Positions 24,927 through 31,346 of a DNA stretch of 34,971 nucleotides are shown here, piece after piece. How positions within the stretch are numbered: position 1 is the stretch's first letter; each line of letters starts with the position of its first letter. The translations under genes and the position numbers were made by a program. Origin of the DNA: Anaerolineales bacterium (GTDB lineage: Bacteria > Chloroflexota > Anaerolineae > 4572-78 > NAK82); the NCBI GenBank assembly GCA_020343875.1, contig CP070811.1, forward strand, positions 1,484,047 to 1,519,017. Direction: 5' to 3'. The notes under the pieces were generated by a model. The model made no database searches. It was not told the origin of the DNA and saw only the letters and a list, made by a program, of their open reading frames with translations.

Positions 24927-25712
24927 ATGAGCGCGGTTGTAATCAGTGGCGGCCTGATTCACTACGAGGCCTTCGGCCGTGGTAAGCCAGTCGTCTTCAT
25001 CCATGGCTGGCTTGGCTCATGGCGCTACTGGATGCGGACCATGGAGGCATTGGCCTCCGACTATCGCACTTATGCCCTGGATCTTTGGGGCTTTGGTGAT
25101 TCTGATAAATCAAAGGACCGCTATTCAGTGGCTGACTACACTGCTCTGCTGTATGACTTTATGGATCAGCTGGGTATCGTCGACGCCTCACTGGTAGGGC
25201 ATTCACTGGGAGCCATCGTAGCTTTACACTTCGCGGCCCAACAACCAGCCCTCACTTCCCGGCTGGCTGTCGTGAGTCTACCTGTCACCCGCCACGCCAT
25301 CAGCAGCCGCTTGCTAGACTTTGCCAGCAGCTCGGTCCTGACCAAGATGTTCTGGCGGCGCCAGATAACCCACAAAGTGGTACAACAAGAGGCCGAAAAG
25401 GCGGCCGAAAACGTGGTTGCCCTGAGCGTACAATCGGCCCTGGAGATTGATACGCAGGCCCTCGCCAAACAGGTAAACCAGCCTACCTTGATCATCTACG
25501 GCGAGAAAGACGGGGTGGTTGACCCGGAGCCAACACGTACGTTGAACGGGCAGCGTCCCGGCATGCGGCCGATTGGCCTGGCCGAGTCCAAGCACTTTCC
25601 GATGCTGGAAGAGGCTAACAAATTCAACCGTCTGCTCAAGGATTTCCTCGAAGCGGGCGACGATCTGACTGGCTTGACGTTGAAAAAGGAGTGGAAACGT
25701 CGTACCCGATAG
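24927..25712 (+). CDS. Alpha/beta-hydrolase, copy 2
   Basis: A 261-residue paralogue of the hydrolase at 14344-15129. The oxyanion segment is FIHGWLGSW (H26-G27), the nucleophile elbow GHSLGA (S93), the acid D195 (IIYGEKDGVV) and the histidine H223 (SKHFPMLEE). The first 100 residues align without gaps with copy 1; the cap and C-terminus differ, and this copy has a basic tail (KKEWKRRTR), so substrate range may have diverged. It follows the receiver gene by 10 nt with GAGGTG close to the ATG, which ties it to the kinase operon. Specific chemistry is unknown. Confidence 0.88.
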   Translation: MSAVVISGGLIHYEAFGRGKPVVFIHGWLGSWRYWMRTMEALASDYRTYALDLWGFGDSDKSKDRYSVADYTALLYDFMDQLGIVDASLVGHSLGAIVALHFAAQQPALTSRLAVVSLPVTRHAISSRLLDFASSSVLTKMFWRRQITHKVVQQEAEKAAENVVALSVQSALEIDTQALAKQVNQPTLIIYGEKDGVVDPEPTRTLNGQRPGMRPIGLAESKHFPMLEEANKFNRLLKDFLEAGDDLTGLTLKKEWKRRTR

Positions 25713-25809
25713 TGCAGCTTAGATACCCTTTCAGCCTCCTCCTGAGCTGTGAAGGTCCACGCCAGCGCATCTTGTTCCTATACTTTACAAAAATCACATA
25801 GCTTTTGCA

Positions 25810-25840
25810 GGGACGTGCTGCCAAGTCGGTAAGCAGTCCC
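25810..25840 (+). terminator. Imperfect hairpin after hydrolase copy 2
   Basis: GGGACGTGCT (25810-25819) pairs with AGCAGTCCC (25832-25840) with one bulged base and a 12-nt loop. It lies 98 nt after the hydrolase stop and before the promoter of V4R copy 2, so it may end the kinase transcript. The following CTACTTTGTC is only weakly T-rich. Confidence 0.35.
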
Positions 25841-25903
25841 CTACTTTGTCATGGGAGTCTGCCAGTCTGCGGTCCGGCAGGATATTCGGGTATTCGTGCC
25901 ATA

Positions 25904-25932
25904 TTCACAACATTTCTATTTTGTGGTATAAT
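25904..25932 (+). promoter_or_regulatory. Sigma-70-type promoter for V4R copy 2
   Basis: TTCACA (25904-25909), a 17-nt spacer and a consensus TATAAT (25927-25932). The first transcribed bases can form a small hairpin (GCGAGCTT with AAGCTTGC, one G-U pair). The V4R gene thus has its own promoter despite following hydrolase copy 2. Confidence 0.6.
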
Positions 25933-25978
25933 CTAGGCGAGCTTAAAGCTTGCTCTAATTCCTAGGGGAGGTGAGTCG

Positions 25979-26596
25979 ATGCCAGAAGACCGACCGATGC
26001 CCAACGCAAACCTGCGGGTTCTGCTCGTCGCTATTGAGGAAGTGATGGGTGAAAATGGGGCCAAAGCTGTTCTGAACTCAGGTGGTTTGGGCCGTTATAT
26101 CGGCAATTACCCGCCGAACAATACCGAGCTAGGAGCTAGCTTCACCGATTATGGTGCTGCCCAGCAGGCTGTGGAGGATTTTTACGGGCCACGCGGCGCG
26201 CGGGCCATGTTGATTCGCATTGGCCGGGCCACTTTTCGATATACGCGCCAGGAACAGCCAGCCATCCTGGGACTGGCTGGCTTGGCGCTCAAAGCCTTAC
26301 CTGTGGGAGCACGCATGAAAAGCGTGCTGGAGCGCATCACGAGTGCGGCCAACAAAGATGTGAACTTGAAGGCTCACTTGCGTGAGGAACCAGACGCCTA
26401 CTACTATGTAAACGAAGAATGCCCCTGCCGCTGGCGGCCTGAGCACGACAAACCAGCCTGCTTCGTCACCGTCGGCGTTTTGCAGGAGGCGATGCTTTGG
26501 GCTACTGGTAAGAACTATAGGGTTGAAGAAGTGGCCTGCATCTCAAACGGTGCTTCAGCTTGCGTGTATCGGGTTCCTAAGCAGCCGATTGAGTGA
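25979..26596 (+). CDS. V4R (4-vinyl reductase-like) ligand-binding protein, copy 2
   Basis: A 205-residue paralogue of the V4R protein at 15179-15820. Shared blocks are EEVMGxNG, NYPPNN, YGPRGxR, CP/C-rich motif, VGxLQE and RVEEVxCIxxGAxxC. Cysteines are at C148-x-C150 and C161, one fewer than in copy 1 (C158 and C168 have no exact partner), so metal binding could differ. A strong GGGAGGTGA site precedes the ATG, and the gene has its own promoter at 25904-25932. It lies 266 bp after hydrolase copy 2, repeating the hydrolase-V4R order of the first pair. The ligand is unknown. Confidence 0.82.
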   Translation: MPEDRPMPNANLRVLLVAIEEVMGENGAKAVLNSGGLGRYIGNYPPNNTELGASFTDYGAAQQAVEDFYGPRGARAMLIRIGRATFRYTRQEQPAILGLAGLALKALPVGARMKSVLERITSAANKDVNLKAHLREEPDAYYYVNEECPCRWRPEHDKPACFVTVGVLQEAMLWATGKNYRVEEVACISNGASACVYRVPKQPIE

Positions 26597-26605
26597 CATC
26601 TACCC

Positions 26606-26629
26606 GCTCAGGCAGATTCTTGCCTGAGC
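26606..26629 (+). terminator. Hairpin terminator candidate after V4R copy 2
   Basis: GCTCAGGCA (26606-26614) and TGCCTGAGC (26621-26629) pair over 9 bp with a 6-nt loop, 10 nt after the V4R stop and just before the TPP riboswitch. No T-run follows, so termination is only probable. Confidence 0.5.
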
Positions 26630-26647
26630 AGATAGCAAACTGAATAG

Positions 26648-26751
26648 TTGACGGGAGCTTGGACAGACCAGGCTGAGAGGGTCTTCTGCTTGTCTTTGGG
26701 CGTAGGACCGACCGTTTGAACCTGCTCTGGGTAATGCCAGCGGAGGGACAA
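26648..26751 (+). promoter_or_regulatory. TPP riboswitch (THI element)
   Basis: The conserved THI-box signatures are in order: CTGAGA at 26673-26678, then TTTGAACCTGCTCTGG at 26715-26730, then GTAATGCCAGCGGAGGGA at 26731-26748. A closing P1-like stem can form between TTGAC (26648-26652) and GACAA (26747-26751, one mismatch). It precedes a terminator hairpin and the thiamine pyrophosphokinase gene, so thiamine pyrophosphate likely shuts the operon off. Ends are approximate. Confidence 0.93.
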
Positions 26752-26765
26752 AAATCACGCTATAT

Positions 26766-26791
26766 AGAGCCCCCCGCACGCAGGGGGCTCT
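26766..26791 (+). terminator. Terminator hairpin downstream of the TPP riboswitch
   Basis: AGAGCCCCC (26766-26774) and GGGGGCTCT (26783-26791) pair perfectly around an 8-nt loop, followed by GTTGATTT. Its place between aptamer and coding region fits a transcription-attenuation expression platform. Confidence 0.7.
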
Positions 26792-26824
26792 GTTGATTTC
26801 CAAGGTAGACATTTCTCCTACAGA

Positions 26825-27517
26825 ATGGAGTTCAAGGTGACTGCGATTGCTTTGGCCCGTACGATCATTATTGCCAATGGAAACCTAACCAACCCAGCCA
26901 GAGCACGACGACGCATCCGTGCCGGCGACCAGGTCATATGTGCCAACGGTGGCGTTCACCACGCACGGGCCATGGGGCTCAAACCTGACCTAATCGTCGG
27001 CGACATGGACTCCTTGGACCCAGCCCTACGCACCGAGCTGGAAGCCGCCGGCGTCCGCTTCGAGGAGCATCCCAGCCGGAAAGATGAGACCGACCTAGAA
27101 CTGGCGCTCCGTCTGGCCATCGACGAAGGAGCAACTGAGATAGAGATCTTAGCCATGCTAGGTGGGCGCCTAGACCAGTCCTTGGCTAATCTATTGCTAC
27201 TTGCACGGCCCGAGTGGGCATCAGCACAGCTACGGGCCACTGAAGGGGACCAGACTATCTGGCCAGTGCAAGGTGGTCAGGAAAAAACGATAGCGGGTAC
27301 GGTCGGCGATCTGCTGTCGCTAGTACCACTTACTCCGCTGGTTACCGGCGTCACGTTGGAGGGAGTCGAATGGCCACTGCACGCGGCTAACCTGCGCTTT
27401 GGCTCAACATTGACTGTAAGTAACAGACTGGCAGCGCCAGTGGTGCGTCTATGGGTGGAAGAAGGGACGGTATTGGTGATCCACCAACCGTGTGTTAGTG
27501 AGGAGGAAGCAAAATGA
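26825..27517 (+). CDS. thiN: Thiamine pyrophosphokinase
   Basis: A 230-residue thiamine diphosphokinase, which transfers pyrophosphate from ATP to thiamine to make TPP directly, the last step of thiamine salvage. Family motifs are present: ICANGGVHHARAMGLKPDLIVGDMDS (ending D60-x-D62-S63), the RKDETDLELAL substrate/Mg site, and the GGRLDQSLANLLLL motif; a beta-rich C-terminal TPK-B1 domain follows from about 150. The length is normal. It sits behind a TPP riboswitch and overlaps the next gene by 4 bp. The ATG at 26825 has no clear ribosome binding site; a GTG at 26837 with GGAG 6 nt upstream is a real alternative start. Confidence 0.92.
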   Translation: MEFKVTAIALARTIIIANGNLTNPARARRRIRAGDQVICANGGVHHARAMGLKPDLIVGDMDSLDPALRTELEAAGVRFEEHPSRKDETDLELALRLAIDEGATEIEILAMLGGRLDQSLANLLLLARPEWASAQLRATEGDQTIWPVQGGQEKTIAGTVGDLLSLVPLTPLVTGVTLEGVEWPLHAANLRFGSTLTVSNRLAAPVVRLWVEEGTVLVIHQPCVSEEEAK

Positions 27518-28575
27518 AACGCTCACTCATCTACCTAAATGTCGTATTGATGTTGTTGGTAGCCTGTGGTCCTACACCAACTGCCACTGAGGAAACTTCA
27601 ATCGAACCGAATGTGATCACCTTGATGTCGCACGACAGTTTTAGTGTCAGCGAAGAGGTCATCGCCGAATTCGAGGCAGAAAGTGGGGCAAGGGTTGAGT
27701 TCTTGCCATCGGGCGACGCTGGTTCAGCGCTTAATCAGGCCATCCTCAGTAAGAATAACCCGCTTGCGGACGTATTCTTTGGCATAGACAACACCTTCAT
27801 GAGCCGCGCACTGCAGGCTGACATCTTCGAACCCTATAACTCGCCGATGCTGACCAACGTGCCGGACGAGCTTGAGTTGGATACCCAACACCGCTTACTG
27901 CCAGTGGACTATGGTGACGTGTGCCTCAACTACGACAAGGCCTGGTTCGTCGAGCGTGGCATCGACCCGCCCGCCGACCTGAATGACCTGACGCAACCTA
28001 CCTACAAGGGGCTGACCGTGGTTGAAAACCCAGCCACATCGTCGCCGGGGCTGGCCTTTTTGCTGGCAACCATTGGGTACTTTGGTGAAGAGGGCTACCT
28101 GGACTTCTGGCAGGCGTTGCGGGACAACGAAGTACTGGCAGTAGATGGCTGGGAGGAGGCTTATTGGGGCCAATTCACCGCCGCTTCCGATGGTGACCGC
28201 CCCATTGTTGTCAGCTATGCCAGCAGCCCTCCCGCCGAAGTCTACTTTTCGGAAGAACCAATGCAGGAGACACCGACCGGGGTGGTGCTGGGCGACGGCT
28301 CCTGCTTCCGCCAAGTTGAGTTCATCGGCATCTTGAAGGGAGCACGGGACCGAGCCCTGGCCGAAAAGCTAATCGACTTTATGCTGAGTCAACGCTTCCA
28401 GGAAGACATCCCATTACAGATGTTCGTCTTCCCGGCCAACCAGGCAGCTGCTCTCCCTGATGTGTTTGTCCAGTTTGCCGAGATCCCCGAGCACCCCGCC
28501 TATGTATCTCCCGAGGCAATCGAGGCCAACCGTGAAACCTGGATCGAGGCGTGGACAGAGACGGTACTGCGCTAA
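27514..28575 (+). CDS. thiB: Thiamine-type ABC transporter substrate-binding lipoprotein
   Basis: A 353-residue extracytoplasmic solute-binding protein with a lipoprotein signal peptide (lipobox LVAC, C18), then a Thr/Pro-rich spacer. The body matches the thiamine-binding TbpA/ThiB group of iron/thiamine-type binding proteins: VITLMSHDSFSVSEEVIAEF, then NPLADVFFGIDN, YGDVCLNYDKAWF, VENPATSSPGLAFLLATI and DGWEEAYWGQFT. It overlaps thiN by ATGA with GAGGAGG ahead and shares the TPP riboswitch control. Unusually, no ThiP permease or ThiQ ATPase gene follows; the next gene is convergent. The partner must be encoded elsewhere, or it uses another transporter. Confidence 0.9.
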   Translation: MKRSLIYLNVVLMLLVACGPTPTATEETSIEPNVITLMSHDSFSVSEEVIAEFEAESGARVEFLPSGDAGSALNQAILSKNNPLADVFFGIDNTFMSRALQADIFEPYNSPMLTNVPDELELDTQHRLLPVDYGDVCLNYDKAWFVERGIDPPADLNDLTQPTYKGLTVVENPATSSPGLAFLLATIGYFGEEGYLDFWQALRDNEVLAVDGWEEAYWGQFTAASDGDRPIVVSYASSPPAEVYFSEEPMQETPTGVVLGDGSCFRQVEFIGILKGARDRALAEKLIDFMLSQRFQEDIPLQMFVFPANQAAALPDVFVQFAEIPEHPAYVSPEAIEANRETWIEAWTETVLR

Positions 28576-28620
28576 ACGTGACCATAATTGTTGAAAACGG
28601 AGTGGCTTCTGGTCAACCGA

Positions 28621-29211
28621 TCAGTCCCTGGTGAGCGGCAGCGTGCCAGATCGAAGCAGCGCCGCCAGCTGGCGGGCATCGTCGAGGGTAGCTTCGCCGG
28701 TCAGCTCTATGATACCACGGCGATTTGTTAGGGGCGTACGCAGAATGGGGCAGTTCACCACCCGTCCGTCAATGGCCAGACATAGGTAGTAGCCAGGTAG
28801 CTCGGCCGTGTAAGCAGCCAGCCGGGCATCACCGGCTGGAGTCAGGGTGAATTTGATGGTAGGGCGGTCATGGTCTCCTAGTTGGGCCTCTGCTGACACG
28901 AAGTCTGTCCGGGTCAACACCGCCTGGTACACACCCTGGTCGGGGATAGCTCGGGGGCCTGTCTTCACCATGCTGCCGACCACCAGGAATTGAGCGCCGC
29001 CGTCCACCAGCTCTACATCCTTGACGCGCACTGCCTCGGCCATGACGCTGGAAGACTGCAATCCAGCAGGCTGGGCGTTCTCCGTGTTCATAACGGCTGG
29101 GCTCATATCAGCCACGGAGGGCTGCATATCGGGTAGGATCAAGAGCAACATGCAAATTACTGCCAGCGCGGGCACATAGAGTCTGACACACTTTCGTCCT
29201 CTGGTTGTCAT
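28621..29211 (-). CDS. Membrane-anchored protein with SecD P1-head-like domain
   Basis: A 196-residue protein with one N-terminal membrane segment or signal (about residues 8-27, LYVPALAVICMLLLILP) and an extracytoplasmic part. Residues about 75-195 resemble the P1 head of SecD: an IPDQGVYQAVLTRTDFVSAEAQ stretch, IKFTLTPAGDARLAAYTAELPGYYLCLAIDG, then NCPILRTPL and ITG-like ELTGEATLDDARQLAALLRSGTLPL. In SecDF this region helps pull proteins across the membrane; here the transporter part is absent, so function is unknown. The ATG at 29211 follows AGAGG with 6-nt spacing; an upstream TTG at 29259 is rejected. Confidence 0.78.
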   Translation of the reverse strand: MTTRGRKCVRLYVPALAVICMLLLILPDMQPSVADMSPAVMNTENAQPAGLQSSSVMAEAVRVKDVELVDGGAQFLVVGSMVKTGPRAIPDQGVYQAVLTRTDFVSAEAQLGDHDRPTIKFTLTPAGDARLAAYTAELPGYYLCLAIDGRVVNCPILRTPLTNRRGIIELTGEATLDDARQLAALLRSGTLPLTRD

Positions 29212-29281
29212 TATCTCCCTCTTTACAGTCGCCCCCACAGCCAAGAATTGCCAGCCCAAGACTAAAGCATGAGCTATTCTG

Positions 29282-29310
29282 ATTATACAACAACTTGAGG
29301 AGATTGTGCC
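29282..29310 (-). promoter_or_regulatory. Candidate promoter for the SecD-head-like gene
   Basis: On the minus strand: a consensus TATAAT (29287-29282), 17 nt after a poor -35 box GGCACA (29310-29305). The predicted leader is about 65 nt before the ATG at 29211. Confidence 0.4.
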
Positions 29311-29442
29311 CCGTACTATTGTCCTGTTGACCGTGAAAATTGGGAAAGCGAAGGTGAGGCGACGGCATGCCGTCAGGTTGAGGAATTGAAACAGGTCAGT
29401 GCCCGGCCCGGGACTCTTGACAGAGGGCTACAGACCGGTGGA

Positions 29443-30531
29443 TCACTCAACGATGATCTTTTCGTCTATCAGCTTCTGCTCCACCAGGCTACCTTTAGGA
29501 ACGAAGCAGAAGTGCTGGGCTTTAAGCTGGAATTCCACATCAATCATCGCCCGGCCGGCGCGATTCTTCTCAATGGTGAAGACCACCCAATCACGATAGC
29601 TCTCACTTTTATAGGGGTTAAAGGCCACATGATCCTTAGACAAAATATGGAACTTATTGTTCATGATGATGGCGATGTCACACTCATAATCCAAAGCCGA
29701 GCTGCCCCGCAGATGGTAGAGATGCAGTCTTTTGCTCTTCAGGCCTTCCCGGTCGGCAGCCACGATTGATAGCACCGGGATGTTGAGCGTCATTGCAATG
29801 TCCTTGAGCCCTTCGACCACGATGGTGACCTTCTCCGCCTCGTCAGTGGCTCGTTCAGGGTGAATGGCAACCTTTTGCAGATAATCGATGAAAAGGGCTA
29901 CCTTGCCGCCGGTAACCTCGACCATCTGGCGTACCATTTCCCGGATGGAATTGAGAGTGGTGACGGCTGGGCTGGCTTTCATCAGGATCAGACGGTCTGC
30001 ATATTGATTGATCGCCTCCAAGGCCTTAGCAGTTTTGGGGTGCTGCGTCAAGATCTGATAGAGGCCCACATTGCCGTCATGCCGAACCCACTCCCGAGCA
30101 CGTTGGGAGACGACAATGTTGTGCAAGTCTTTGAGTCTGAGACCAGCCGAGGTCCCATCTGCCACCCCCCCGTCAACGCTTTCCAGGCATAGAAGACGAT
30201 TCAGCAAGTGGATCTCACTGTGCTCGTAAGATATATAGAAAGCGTAGGTGGCCTCATTAAGAGCCAGGTTACGCGCCATCTGTAAGGCGGTGATCGTTTT
30301 GCCAATCCCCTGGGGACCGCCCAACAACACCATCTCGGTCCTACGCAGCCCACCACCTATGATCCGATCAATCTGGTCAAATCCAGTTGGTATAGGCAAA
30401 TACTCGTCCAGTTCGCCCTGGACGACCATCTGATCGGCTTCTTTCAGTACCTGAGTGAGGGTGCGAGGGGCGTGACCTCCCCGCCTTGGTCCCGACACCT
30501 TGGCGTTTCGCGGCTGGTCTTCAGTGCTCAT
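29443..30531 (-). CDS. DnaB-like RecA-fold ATPase/helicase without DnaB N-terminal domain
   Basis: A 362-residue protein resembling the C-terminal ATPase domain of replicative helicase DnaB. TGFDQIDRIIGGGLRRTEMV leads to the Walker A loop GPQGIGKT (72-79); the hydrophobic-Asp Walker B is VALFIDYLQK; a LRGSSALDYECDIAIIM segment and a FTIEKNRAGRAM segment (like the DnaB KNRNG motif) follow. The helical N-terminal primase-interaction domain is missing; residues 1-45 are a short basic start. KaiC/RadA-like roles are also possible. The ATG at 30531 has AGGAAG with better spacing than the in-frame ATG at 30555 (AAGGA). It has its own promoter at 30636-30665. Confidence 0.82.
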   Translation of the reverse strand: MSTEDQPRNAKVSGPRRGGHAPRTLTQVLKEADQMVVQGELDEYLPIPTGFDQIDRIIGGGLRRTEMVLLGGPQGIGKTITALQMARNLALNEATYAFYISYEHSEIHLLNRLLCLESVDGGVADGTSAGLRLKDLHNIVVSQRAREWVRHDGNVGLYQILTQHPKTAKALEAINQYADRLILMKASPAVTTLNSIREMVRQMVEVTGGKVALFIDYLQKVAIHPERATDEAEKVTIVVEGLKDIAMTLNIPVLSIVAADREGLKSKRLHLYHLRGSSALDYECDIAIIMNNKFHILSKDHVAFNPYKSESYRDWVVFTIEKNRAGRAMIDVEFQLKAQHFCFVPKGSLVEQKLIDEKIIVE

Positions 30532-30635
30532 AAGCAACTTCCTGTCAGGACGCATTTAGTCCTTATAGATGCGACCTCTCCACACGTTGGGTCTTGTGAT
30601 CGGAAAGTGGGCTACCAAGCTAACTATGCTACCCT

Positions 30636-30665
30636 ATTATACCAAAACAGTACACCTTCTGACAA
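30636..30665 (-). promoter_or_regulatory. Sigma-70-type promoter for the DnaB-like gene
   Basis: On the minus strand: TTGTCA (30665-30660), an 18-nt spacer and consensus TATAAT (30641-30636). It lies in the gap after hpt and predicts a leader of about 75-100 nt. Confidence 0.6.
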
Positions 30666-30695
30666 CATGGACCCGATTGAGGATTAGGTGGCAGC

Positions 30696-31238
30696 TTACG
30701 TCCCGTATGGGCCCGGTTTGAACACGGCTACGAAGGGAAGATTACGGTAGAGTTGGTCGAGGTCAAGGCCGTAGCCGTAGACGAATTTGTTAGCGATGTC
30801 GAACCCCACGTAGTCAACCGGGATGTCCACTTCTCGGCGCTCTCGCTTGTCGAGCAGAGTACAGATGCGCAAACTGGACGGGTTTCGCTCACGCAAGATG
30901 CGAGTCAAGTAGTCCAATGTATGACCAGTATCAATGATGTCTTCGACGATCAGCACATTTCGCCCCGCTATGGGTTCATCCAGGTCCTTTAGAATGCGCA
31001 CCACCCCGCTGCTCTCCGTTGAAGACCCGTAACTCGAAGTAGCCATAAAATCCACTGAGTGCGGGACGGTCAATTCACGCATCAAATCTACCAGGAAGAC
31101 AACGCCACCCTTCAAAACACAAATCAGGTGCAAGTCTTTGCCCTCGTATTCCCCAGATATCTCCTGGGCCAATTCACGAGTGCGCTGGCGAATTTGTTCC
31201 GCCGTGATCAGAATCTCAGTGTGGTGGTCCACAAGCAT
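30696..31238 (-). CDS. hpt: Hypoxanthine phosphoribosyltransferase
   Basis: A 180-residue type I phosphoribosyltransferase that joins hypoxanthine or guanine to PRPP in purine salvage. The PRPP loop is VLIVEDIIDTGHTL (about 95-108), the flexible-loop SSYGSSTESSG and the purine-binding end DIPVDYVGFDIANKFVYGYGLD are those of bacterial Hpt. The length is normal. AGGAGG precedes the ATG and the gene has its own promoter (31271-31299). In many bacteria hpt lies with ftsH and tilS; that arrangement is not seen here. Confidence 0.96.
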   Translation of the reverse strand: MLVDHHTEILITAEQIRQRTRELAQEISGEYEGKDLHLICVLKGGVVFLVDLMRELTVPHSVDFMATSSYGSSTESSGVVRILKDLDEPIAGRNVLIVEDIIDTGHTLDYLTRILRERNPSSLRICTLLDKRERREVDIPVDYVGFDIANKFVYGYGLDLDQLYRNLPFVAVFKPGPYGT

Positions 31239-31270
31239 TTATGGGCCTCCTGGCTGCATTCGGATGACCT

Positions 31271-31299
31271 ACTATAGCCTAATCTGGGTACCCCGTCAA
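31271..31299 (-). promoter_or_regulatory. Sigma-70-type promoter for hpt
   Basis: On the minus strand: TTGACG (31299-31294), a 17-nt spacer, TATAGT (31276-31271). It is in the 108-bp gap between the metalloprotease and hpt genes. Confidence 0.65.
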
Positions 31300-31346
31300 G
31301 ATTGGTGAAGAGAAGGCAGCCGGCGGAAGGCCAACAAGAACAACAC

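Noticed and set aside
26621..26675. Possible promoter for the TPP riboswitch operon (TTGCCT with AATAGT-like -10)
   Set aside because: The -10 match is poor and the -35 overlaps a terminator-like hairpin; not strong enough to list.
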